Assembly: GCA_026991535.1 (NCBI GenBank)
Contig: JALXBH010000243.1
Span: forward strand, 1 to 43,050
Source of the DNA: Calditrichia bacterium
Lineage (GTDB): Bacteria > Calditrichota > Calditrichia > Calditrichales > J004
Direction of reading: 5' to 3'
DNA length: 43,050 nucleotides
Part shown: in pieces, positions 31,619 through 38,724 of the stretch
Layout: each line of letters starts with the position of its first letter
How positions within the stretch are numbered: position 1 is the first letter of the stretch
The notes under the pieces: generated by a model
Database searches by the model: none
What the model saw: only the letters and a program-made list of their open reading frames with translations
Told to the model about the DNA's origin: nothing
Translations under genes and position numbers: made by a program

Positions 31619-32197
31619 ATGAGCAAGGGATTTTTAAAAAGTATTGTTTTTCTACTGGCCCTGTTGCCGCTGTTGCTGTTAATCCGGGGCTTTTTCACCG
31701 ACGATCTTACCGCCAATCCGGTGGAGTATCTTTTAAGGCAAACCGGTTATTGGGGGCTTGTTCTGTTGTTTTTTTCACTGGCCGTTACCCCGGCGCGCCG
31801 TTTATTCCGTTGGAAAAAAATTGTCAGCCTGCGGCGTATGCTGGGTCTGTTCAGTTTTGCTTATATCGGCCTGCACTTTTTGATTTACCTGTTCCTGGAT
31901 CGTGAGCTGTACTGGGATGAGATTATCCCCGATATTGTCAAACGCCCCTATATCACTATCGGCTTTAGCGCCTTTCTGGCTATGATCCCCCTGGCCGTCA
32001 CCTCCACCAAAGGCTGGATGAAGCGTCTGGGGAAAGGCTGGCAAAAGCTGCACCGCCTGACTTATGTTATTGCCGTGGCCGGGGTGGTACATTTTTGGTG
32101 GCAGGTCAAGGCCGATATTCGCCAGCCCGCACTCTTTGCCGTCATTCTGCTGATCCTGTTCGCCTTGCGCCTAAAGAGGAAGAGTCCCGCCGGATAA
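31619..32197 (+). CDS. msrQ: MsrQ-like haem-binding membrane protein
   Basis: This 192-residue integral membrane protein has five or six helices and belongs to the ferric-reductase-like transmembrane family. TGYWGLVLLFFSLAVTPARR, SLRRMLGLFSFAYIGLHFLI and KRLGKGWQKLHRLTYVIAVA are typical of MsrQ (YedZ). His residues in the second (GLHFL), third (KLHRL) and fourth (VVHFWW) blocks are the expected b-haem ligands. MsrQ passes electrons to the periplasmic molybdoenzyme MsrP, which repairs oxidised methionines. No msrP gene adjoins it here, although the two are usually neighbours. The ATG follows AAGGACACG. Confidence 0.85.
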   Translation: MSKGFLKSIVFLLALLPLLLLIRGFFTDDLTANPVEYLLRQTGYWGLVLLFFSLAVTPARRLFRWKKIVSLRRMLGLFSFAYIGLHFLIYLFLDRELYWDEIIPDIVKRPYITIGFSAFLAMIPLAVTSTKGWMKRLGKGWQKLHRLTYVIAVAGVVHFWWQVKADIRQPALFAVILLILFALRLKRKSPAG

Positions 32198-32596
32198 AGC
32201 ATGTAAAGTAAAATTATATTCCTGGAACTGCTTTCTCGCGGGATAAGCTTCCGCGGCTTCATTTGGGTTTACCAAAGTGGCAACAGTTCTTAATCGGCGA
32301 CTAATTAATCCGGTAGTGTTTACAGAGCCCGGGCCATAGCATCAATTGTAAGTTCTTGTTATAATTGTTAGATTAACCGTAAAAATATATTGATTTGCCC
32401 GGTTCCGGACCCAATGAACAATAAAAACATCTGACGTATTAATGATTTTTTTTGAGATAGAAGAACGCGTTTGTTGCTACAAATTATATTACTGATATTC
32501 AACATAGGATAAAACAATATTGCCTGTTTTATCCAAAGGCTTAGAAAAATAGTTTTTTGTAACCGAAGTTATTTGTGTCCGCTTTGCAGGAGATTA
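32198..32596. other. AT-rich intergenic stretch before the AlbA_2 gene
   Basis: About 400 bases with no credible gene. Early on, CGCGG (32237-32241) and CCGCG (32251-32255) could form a weak end-of-transcript hairpin for msrQ. The rest is visibly richer in A and T than the flanking genes. A perfect 10-bp palindrome lies at 32507-32534. I see no clear promoter and no recognisable remnant protein. Confidence 0.6.
32507..32534. promoter_or_regulatory. Perfect 10-bp inverted repeat upstream of the AlbA_2 regulator
   Basis: GGATAAAACA (32507-32516) and TGTTTTATCC (32525-32534) are exact inverted copies around an eight-base centre. It lies 62 bases before the chosen ATG. As the next gene encodes a probable DNA-binding regulator, this is a candidate autoregulatory operator; an RNA hairpin is the alternative. 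Confidence 0.55.
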
Positions 32597-34027
32597 ATGA
32601 AGTTAGTTTATCAAAATAAAAATATTCGAGATAAACAAGAGAATCCATTTGAAAAAGCCTATAGGATTACCATGCCTGAATCCAACCGCATTGAATATAA
32701 GTCAAAACTTACCCGGGATCTGGATCTGGAAAAGGAAGTGGTGGCTTTTCTGAACTACAGGGAAGGCGGGTTGATATATTTCGGCATTGACAAAACGGGC
32801 AGGGTTTTGGGTGTAAATGATCCGGACGGAGACGCCCTGAAGATCAAAGACCGTATCAAAAACAATATTGCCCCTTCGGCCATGGGTTTATTTGACGTGG
32901 TACCCGAAGAACGGGAAGACAGGCAAATAATCAAGATCATAGTGGCGAGTGGCAGTGAGAAGCCCTATTTCAAAAAGAAATACGGCATGACGGAAAAGGG
33001 CTGTTTTATACGGGTAGGTACAGCAGCAGAACCCATGCCGCAAGCGATGATCGATAAGCTGTTTGCTTCGCGTACCCGAAATTCCATTGGTAAGATCAAA
33101 GCCCATCGGCAGGACCTGAGTTTTGAGCAATTGCGTATTTATTACGAAGAGAAGAAAAAACCGCTCAACAAGCAGTTTAAAAAGAACCTGGAACTGCTCA
33201 CCGAAGATGGTTTGCTCAATTATGCCGGATACCTGCTCGCAGATGAAAACAATGTATCTGTCAAGGTGGCCAAATATAGCGGAGCAAACCGGGTAGATTT
33301 GATTGAGAACAACGAATACGGCTATTGCTCACTGATCAAAGCCACCAAAAGCGTGCTGGACAAAATTGACCTGGAAAACCGCACGGCAGCCACCATCACA
33401 TTCAAAGAGCGCAAAGAACAACGTTTATGGAATGCCATTGCCCTGCGGGAGGCCATCATCAATGCCTTTGTCCACAACGATTACACCCGTGAAATCCCGC
33501 CCAAGTTTGAGATTTTCGCAGACCGTCTTGAGATCACTTCGGCAGGTTCATTGCCTGAAGGTTTGAGTAGAGAAGAATTCTTTGAGGGCTACTCCATCCC
33601 CCGTAATAAAGAACTTATGCGGGTTTACAAAGACCTGGAAATGGTCGAACAATTGGGCTCCGGTATTCCCCGGATACTGGAAGCTTACGGTAAGGAATGC
33701 TTTCACTTTTCCGAGAATTTTTTGCGGATGGTGTTCCCGGCCATTGAAAAGGTGACCGAACAAGTTACCGAACAAGTTACCGAACAAGTTACCGAACAAG
33801 TCAGAAAGTTAATGTCAATAATGGTCGCAGGGTCTTATTCCGGAAACGAGTTGATGGATATGTTAACACTGAAACACCGTCCGACATTTCTTTACAAATA
33901 CCTGCAACCTGCTATTGATGCCGGATTGGTTGCTCCGACCATTCCGGATAAGCCAAAAAGCAGCAAACAAAAATATCGGTTGACACATAAAGGGCAGGCC
34001 TTAAAACAGAAGATCGAAAGTTTATAG
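32597..34027 (+). CDS. AlbA_2 (Schlafen-type) DNA-binding, ATPase-fold and winged-helix regulator
   Basis: This is about 476 residues from ATG at 32597, which has AGGAG four bases before it. The family usually begins near the later ATG at 32672 (MPESNRIEYKSKL), so that is a serious alternative; a TTG at 32573 is less likely. Domain order: AlbA_2 (NRIEYKSKLTRDLDLEKEVV, FLNYREGGLIYFGID), a middle linker, a GHKL-like C-terminal ATPase module (ALREAIINAFVHNDY, EIFADRLEITSAGSLPEG, EQLGSGIPRILEAY), four VTEQ repeats, then a winged helix (NELMDMLTLKHRPTFLYKYL). These proteins are usually called RecG-like or divergent AAA_4 transcriptional regulators and often sit in restriction or defence loci. Base composition looks lower in G+C than its neighbours and AT-rich gaps flank it, which suggests transfer. 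Confidence 0.83.
   Translation: MKLVYQNKNIRDKQENPFEKAYRITMPESNRIEYKSKLTRDLDLEKEVVAFLNYREGGLIYFGIDKTGRVLGVNDPDGDALKIKDRIKNNIAPSAMGLFDVVPEEREDRQIIKIIVASGSEKPYFKKKYGMTEKGCFIRVGTAAEPMPQAMIDKLFASRTRNSIGKIKAHRQDLSFEQLRIYYEEKKKPLNKQFKKNLELLTEDGLLNYAGYLLADENNVSVKVAKYSGANRVDLIENNEYGYCSLIKATKSVLDKIDLENRTAATITFKERKEQRLWNAIALREAIINAFVHNDYTREIPPKFEIFADRLEITSAGSLPEGLSREEFFEGYSIPRNKELMRVYKDLEMVEQLGSGIPRILEAYGKECFHFSENFLRMVFPAIEKVTEQVTEQVTEQVTEQVRKLMSIMVAGSYSGNELMDMLTLKHRPTFLYKYLQPAIDAGLVAPTIPDKPKSSKQKYRLTHKGQALKQKIESL
33752..33799 (+). repeat. Four in-frame 12-bp repeats encoding VTEQ
   Basis: Four 12-base units (GTTACCGAACAA; the first reads GTGACCGAACAA) encode VTEQ four times in the linker between the ATPase-like module and the winged helix. 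Three units are identical, so copy number could change by slippage without shifting the frame. VTEQ runs of this kind are known in the family. Confidence 0.95.
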
Positions 34028-34039
34028 CTTTGCTATAAA
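34021..34039 (+). terminator. Small hairpin over the stop of the AlbA_2 gene
   Basis: TTTATAGC (34021-34028) and GCTATAAA (34032-34039) pair perfectly around TTT, and the stem includes the stop codon. Only a short, broken T-run follows, so termination would be weak; it may instead stabilise the mRNA end. Confidence 0.35.
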
Positions 34040-34074
34040 GACGACTCTTTTAAACTATTTAATGAGCACACGAA

Positions 34075-34116
34075 ATGAAGTTCACTGAAGAAAAATCAGA
34101 ACAAGTGGGGGCATAA
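34075..34116 (+). pseudogene. Possible relic of the start of a type I restriction hsdR gene
   Basis: A 13-codon frame reads MKFTEEKSEQVGA and then stops. MKFTEEKLEQA-like openings are typical of HsdR subunits of type I restriction enzymes, and AlbA_2/ATPase regulators often stand just upstream of hsdR. The match is only about ten residues, so it may be chance. The rest of 34028-34229 holds no recognisable gene; a frame reading WGHKLFVETKKPFL onward (from about 34106 to 34210) has no family I know. Confidence 0.3.
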
Positions 34117-34229
34117 GCTTTTTGTGGAAACGAAAAAGCCCTTTTTAACTGCTGTGTGTGCAACAATTTTAAATCCTCGTCAAAAAAAACTATTTACGCA
34201 AAACATATACCCAGGGCGTTAGGATTTAT

Positions 34230-34583
34230 TCAGCCTACGATCTCCAGCACTTTTTCCGGCGGGCGGCCAAGGACAACCTTATCCCCGTAAATAAAAATGG
34301 GACGCTCAATCAACTTGGGATGTTCGGCCATAAGCCGGCACCACTCGCCGTCTTCCCGGTCATCCTTCCGGCTAATTCCCAGCTCTTTGGCGATCGCCTC
34401 CTTAAAGCGTATCAGTTCCCGGGGCGGGATGCCCATTTTTTTACACAAATCACAGATATCATCCGGCGTGGGGGGTGTTTTAAGGTATTCAATGATTTGC
34501 GGTTCAATTTTATGTTCCTTTAATATCTGCAAGGCCTGACGGCTTTTGCTGCACCGGGGGTTATGAAAAATACGGGCTTCCAT
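34230..34583 (-). CDS. arsC: ArsC/Spx-type thioredoxin-fold reductase
   Basis: This is a 117-residue single domain. The catalytic Cys11 is in FHNPRCSKSRQAL, as in glutaredoxin-dependent arsenate reductases. LIERPIFIYGDKVVLGRPPE carries the usual Arg residues that bind the oxyanion. IRFKEAIAKELG and DWCRLM-like EWCRLMAEHPKLI fit the ArsC family better than Spx. No other arsenic genes are present, so the role may be general thiol reduction rather than arsenate resistance. AAAGGAG lies five bases before the ATG. The start is two bases after the stop of the large amidase-like gene, so it is the last gene of that transcript. Confidence 0.85.
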   Translation of the reverse strand: MEARIFHNPRCSKSRQALQILKEHKIEPQIIEYLKTPPTPDDICDLCKKMGIPPRELIRFKEAIAKELGISRKDDREDGEWCRLMAEHPKLIERPIFIYGDKVVLGRPPEKVLEIVG

Positions 34584-34585
34584 AT

Positions 34586-37500
34586 TTACTCCTTTTCCAA
34601 TAAATAATCGATGAGGGCTTTTATCAGTTTATCGCGCTGCCGTTCGCTGACAAGGGTTTCCAGCGGAAAAGTCAGGGCGGCCACGCCATAATCCTTTTTA
34701 TAGATCGTGCCCGCGCCAAAGCCGTTTTCCGCAAAGCGCCAGGCGGTTTGGCCACCGTTCACGCCGCGAATGGCGTCCGGGGCTTCCACGCGGTATATCT
34801 TGTCCGACCAGCCGCTGTTATAACGCAGCTCCGGCGGCCCGAGGTTTGCGGCGGCCCGTGTGCTGAAAACCCGGCCGGTACGCGCTGCGTGTCCGGTGAC
34901 CCAGCGAAATTTCAGAACATCGCGGGCAAAAAGGGCGTCGTCGTAGGCGGCGTGTCCGCGGAACAGGTCGCTGCCGATATAGGCCCCGCTCAGCAACAGG
35001 CTGCCGCCCGCGGCCAGATAACGGCGGAGGACCCTTTTCATGGCGGCGGGAAAAACCGTAAAGGCGATGCCGCGCAGGGTATCCATTTCCACCCGCGGCC
35101 AGGAGGTGCTTTTTTCCTCGCCCATGATCAGGTCGATCAGGGGATAGTCCCCGGCTTTTATTTGGCCGGAAGTAAGTGCTTCGTCGCTGGCGCTTACAAA
35201 ATTGTAGCCGGCTTTAAAGATGGAACGTCCGTGAACATAGGGGTAGTCAAAGGTGTTGCCGGCAATGATTTTGGTTTCGGCGTCGGCGTAACTGGCGCCA
35301 TGGCCCGGCCGGTCGTTGCTGACAAAGGGCGCCCGGCGCAGGTAGTCGAACTGCTCGCCGGTAAAACTAAGGTCATAGCGGTCGGGAACACCATTGTCGC
35401 TGCTGTAATCAAAACCGCTTAAGGTACGGTCGCTAAGGGTTGCCGGGCCGCTGATGCGGTCAAAGCCGTTAACCACCAGCAGCGTGGGCACGGGCTCTGT
35501 GCGCAGGCCCACGGAAAGTATCTCCGAGGGCAGGCTTTCGCCGCCTTCATTGAGGGCGCACACCTTAAAACTATAAATATGCCCCTTTTCCGGGTTGGTA
35601 AGGGTATAAGCGGGCCGGGTGCTTATCACGCCGTCGTCAAAACCGCCGTCATCGATGCGGGTATAAACTTTGTAAGCCGTGGGTACGGCGGTTTCTTCCA
35701 GCGGATCGACGACCGCCTGCCAGGAGAGGATGATGTTGCCCTGTTCATCCAGCCTGGCGCTAAAGTGGTTAACCGGCAGGGGCGCCACCACATAGTCGCG
35801 TTGTTCGGCCGAGGCTATAAAGCGCAGCATGGCCTTATAGATGGCCCGGCTCACGTCAAAACGGAAGCGCGGATCGAGCATAAAACGGCTGTCGGCCCAG
35901 TTTTGATGGGAAAGCAGCTCCAGCAGGGCGGCCGGTATATTGGGGCGGTAGGACTCGCTGTATTGAGCTTCCCGCAGGCTGCGCCGCGGCCAGGTGGGAT
36001 CGTACAGGGCGCGTATATCTTCCACCACCTGTGTTTGCAGGATATCGGAGAAGTCGCGGCTGGCCAGGCGCGAGCGGCCATTGGGGAAAACGGTCAGTGT
36101 ATCGGCGCCGGTCAGGCTGTAGATGAGCAAAGTGCCGATGGCTGTATCGCTCCGGGTAATGCCGGCATCGGTATGAAAAGCCAGCGAAAGATCGATGGGT
36201 ATGCCCAGGCCGCGGCTGCGATCGCGGTTGGGGCCGGCCGGGGCGCCGTGCAAATAGTTGGCCCACTCGCCGCGTCCCTGATAATCATCCTTGTAGTCGT
36301 TTTGATTGTCATTGAGATTGTAGACCAGGGAATCGGGAAAACCGGCGGCCTGCATCCAGTAGCGCGCGCCCTCGGTATAGGCCGGGCGGCCGCTGGATGA
36401 TCCGTTACGTATTATATGCCCCATGCCGCCGCCAAATTTTACCGCGTCGGCGCTTACAATGCGTCCCGGCCGGGCGCTGCGGTTTGTCAGTTCCACGCTG
36501 CCGTTTTGCGGGTTGTAACCGGCGTTAAACTTAAAGGTACCCAGGTATATCCATGTGCCGCCGCCGATCTGCTGGTTTACCAGAAAATCGCTGTGGCCCC
36601 CGGCGTGGTACACCCGGTAACGGGCGTCATCCACATGGGAGCTGTCGGCATGGTAGCTGATATAAACGGCATAATAACCGCTGTCGGGCAGGGAGGGCGT
36701 CCAGCGGATCCAGGCGCTCTTCACGCTGTCGCTCCGGGTATGGCGCCAACTGCCGAGGCGGAAGGGGTTTTGCGTGCCGCTTAAAAAGGGGGACGGGCGG
36801 CCATAACCGGGTGTGGCTCCTGTTCGCCAGCTTCCATGCCGGCCCTGGCGGTTTTCGCTATAACTGAATGGCCTGTCCTGCTCCACGGTGTCATTATCCA
36901 CGATAACGCTACTGGCGTTGATATCACGCTCACGGGGTACAAAAACATTGGCGCCCGCCTTTTCCAGCATGGGGATGAGATAAGGGATGGTGAAGGCGCC
37001 GGGCATCAGGTCTTCCACCGTGCCGAACAGACGGGCCCGTTGCCACATCCAGCGGTCGCGGCCCTGATCGTAGTACCAGCCATGGCTGTGCCACAGGGCG
37101 ATATTGTTGCCGTACAATCCCTTTCCCGGTCCTGTGCGCTCCACCGGGCGGACTATGGGCGCGGGACGTTTTTCCTTAACGGCCAGGCGCGCGCTGTCCG
37201 TGGGAAAGGTCTGGCGGTAATAATTGGGAACCAACTGTTCAACGGGGATGTCCATGCTGCGTATCTGCAGGCTGTATTTCTTATAAGGATCGGAGACTGT
37301 TTTGCCCAGTTCCGTGTAGAGGGCCGCCACATTGTCCTCGCGAAAGGGGCTAAAGGAAAACTCCTTGTTCAGCCAGATGGTGAGCGCCCTGTTTTTGCGG
37401 TCGACACGGATACTGTCGATGCGGGTGGCCGGGTGAAGGTTGATGGGATACTTTTCCGTGTCGATCAGGTAGAGAAAGGTTTCCACCTCACGGTGTACCC

Positions 37501-37642
37501 TTGCCGTTTCCTTATCCATGGTACTGTAATCATAGGAAATACCTCGGCTGCGAAACTCGGGCCGGCAGCCGTTCCAAAGAAGGGAAAGAAAAAACAGCCC
37601 GAACAAAATCGCCGGGCGCGCGCTAAGTGTGCTTTTTATCAT
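34586..37642 (-). CDS. Large secreted amidase-like protein with golvesin-type and fibronectin III domains
   Basis: The protein is about 1018 residues from ATG at 37642; ATG at 37648 and TTG at 37657 are alternatives. A signal sequence (ILFGLFFLSLLWNGC) may end in a loose lipobox. The amidase-3-like parts are split. The first (about 180-260) has NNIALWHSHGWYYDQ and VFVPRERD. The second (about 430-615) has DLSLAFHTDAG, with the expected zinc His, and AALLELLSHQNWAD, with the expected Glu. Between them (about 310-405) is a golvesin/Xly-CBD-like module (WIRWTPSLPDSGYYAVYISY, SADAVKFGGG). A fibronectin III domain follows (about 625-725, ILSWQAVVD to SFKVCALNEGGESLPSE), then a Rossmann-like C-terminal domain with a YLAAGGSLLLSGAYIGSDLF strand-helix. 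Similar proteins are often misnamed xanthan lyase. It probably cuts or binds cell-wall material. Confidence 0.75.
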   Translation of the reverse strand: MIKSTLSARPAILFGLFFLSLLWNGCRPEFRSRGISYDYSTMDKETARVHREVETFLYLIDTEKYPINLHPATRIDSIRVDRKNRALTIWLNKEFSFSPFREDNVAALYTELGKTVSDPYKKYSLQIRSMDIPVEQLVPNYYRQTFPTDSARLAVKEKRPAPIVRPVERTGPGKGLYGNNIALWHSHGWYYDQGRDRWMWQRARLFGTVEDLMPGAFTIPYLIPMLEKAGANVFVPRERDINASSVIVDNDTVEQDRPFSYSENRQGRHGSWRTGATPGYGRPSPFLSGTQNPFRLGSWRHTRSDSVKSAWIRWTPSLPDSGYYAVYISYHADSSHVDDARYRVYHAGGHSDFLVNQQIGGGTWIYLGTFKFNAGYNPQNGSVELTNRSARPGRIVSADAVKFGGGMGHIIRNGSSSGRPAYTEGARYWMQAAGFPDSLVYNLNDNQNDYKDDYQGRGEWANYLHGAPAGPNRDRSRGLGIPIDLSLAFHTDAGITRSDTAIGTLLIYSLTGADTLTVFPNGRSRLASRDFSDILQTQVVEDIRALYDPTWPRRSLREAQYSESYRPNIPAALLELLSHQNWADSRFMLDPRFRFDVSRAIYKAMLRFIASAEQRDYVVAPLPVNHFSARLDEQGNIILSWQAVVDPLEETAVPTAYKVYTRIDDGGFDDGVISTRPAYTLTNPEKGHIYSFKVCALNEGGESLPSEILSVGLRTEPVPTLLVVNGFDRISGPATLSDRTLSGFDYSSDNGVPDRYDLSFTGEQFDYLRRAPFVSNDRPGHGASYADAETKIIAGNTFDYPYVHGRSIFKAGYNFVSASDEALTSGQIKAGDYPLIDLIMGEEKSTSWPRVEMDTLRGIAFTVFPAAMKRVLRRYLAAGGSLLLSGAYIGSDLFRGHAAYDDALFARDVLKFRWVTGHAARTGRVFSTRAAANLGPPELRYNSGWSDKIYRVEAPDAIRGVNGGQTAWRFAENGFGAGTIYKKDYGVAALTFPLETLVSERQRDKLIKALIDYLLEKE

Positions 37643-37659
37643 GACCATGCTTCTCAATT

Positions 37660-37676
37660 AGTTCGGTATCCGAACT
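37660..37676. promoter_or_regulatory. Perfect 7-bp palindrome just upstream of the amidase-like gene
   Basis: AGTTCGG-TAT-CCGAACT lies in the 106-base gap between the barrel-protein gene and the amidase-like gene, 17 bases before the chosen start. It could be an operator or an mRNA hairpin near the ribosome site. No T-run follows on either strand. Confidence 0.5.
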
Positions 37677-37748
37677 TATTGATTTCAGAGCCGGGAATCA
37701 ACGGAATTATTTACAACCATACTCTCTTTCCGGCGGCCGCCTTTAACC

Positions 37749-38690
37749 TTATAGAAGATAGCGGATACTGAAAGCGATGGTTTTATTTTCAAAGGTGACC
37801 GGTATGTATTTATTAAATTTCTTAAAGTAAGGCACCTTGTTCTGTATATAGTAAGCATTGAAAATAATATTTTCCAGGGCGCTGTCCGTGCTAAAGGGAA
37901 ACCAGTTAAGTTCCACCCGGATGCGGTTGCCCTCCCGCCGGTACTCATCGTTGTTGTCATCCTTAAGGAAAAAGTGCCAGTCATACTGGGCGTTCAGAAT
38001 GACAAGCTGGCCGCCAAACAGTTCCTGCGCCCAACCTACATTGAGACCGTAATATAAATCCACCAGTTTGTTAAAATTGACCACTCCGGGCCCGTCATTG
38101 TTGATAAGCGAGGGTTCAGAACCCTCACGAACCTTGGCAAAATTGACGCCGAAACTGCCAATACCGCCCTGTCCGCCCAGGGTGAGGGGGAAAGACCTGA
38201 AAACTCTTCCGGAAAAAACCAGGCGTAAAAAGTCCATTTCGGCATAGCTGCCCTCCAATCCTTCACCCGGGGTTAGCGGCCACTTATCACTGGTCTGATT
38301 GCCGAATTCATCGAATACCGGTACATAACCGTCGGCCCAGGAGTCTCCGGTATAGACTTTATCCGTGGTATATTTATACTCTTTATTAGGGGAAATCAGG
38401 TTGAGCAGGCCGGTGATCAGCAAATGTCCGGCGTAAGTACTGAATTCTCCAAACCCCTGATCGCTGTAACTTGCCCAGCCAAAGGGAAAATATATAAAAC
38501 TGCTTTTGTCATTATATGTTATCAGGTTACGGGGTTCGTAAGGCTGTCCCTCGTAAGAGACATAGGGGTTGATATAGTTGGTTGTCTGAAAATCGATGCC
38601 CATGACGAGGCCGTCGCGCAGATTGTCTCCGGCCATGATAAGGGACGGTAAAATTAAAACGATTGACAATAAAAATAAGCTTCTCCGCAT
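37749..38690 (-). CDS. Putative outer-membrane beta-barrel protein of unknown family
   Basis: This 313-residue protein has a clean signal peptide (LFLLSIVLILPSLIMAG). I do not recognise the family. The mature part has alternating aromatic and polar strands (SSFIYFPFGWASYSDQ, LVILNAQYDWHFFL, NRIRVELNWFPFS, IIFNAYYIQN), as expected of a beta-barrel, and ends in an aromatic strand (KTIAFSIRYLL), which suits an outer-membrane insertion signal. A conserved-looking glycine stretch is TLGGQGGIGSFGVNF. AGAGGAG lies six bases before the ATG. It sits between a secreted repeat protein and a secreted amidase-like protein, so an envelope role is likely. Confidence 0.6.
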   Translation of the reverse strand: MRRSLFLLSIVLILPSLIMAGDNLRDGLVMGIDFQTTNYINPYVSYEGQPYEPRNLITYNDKSSFIYFPFGWASYSDQGFGEFSTYAGHLLITGLLNLISPNKEYKYTTDKVYTGDSWADGYVPVFDEFGNQTSDKWPLTPGEGLEGSYAEMDFLRLVFSGRVFRSFPLTLGGQGGIGSFGVNFAKVREGSEPSLINNDGPGVVNFNKLVDLYYGLNVGWAQELFGGQLVILNAQYDWHFFLKDDNNDEYRREGNRIRVELNWFPFSTDSALENIIFNAYYIQNKVPYFKKFNKYIPVTFENKTIAFSIRYLL

Positions 38691-38724
38691 AGGTGCTCCT
38701 CTTCCCTGGTTTTGGTTTTACATG

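Noticed and set aside
33752-33799. Short direct repeats as a CRISPR array
   Set aside because: The 12-base units are adjacent with no spacers and keep a reading frame (VTEQ).
34748-37771. Three long plus-strand frames (34748-35422, 35579-36400, 36836-37771)
   Set aside because: They are antisense to the amidase-like gene and reflect its GC-rich codon use; no domain, signal or start signal supports them.
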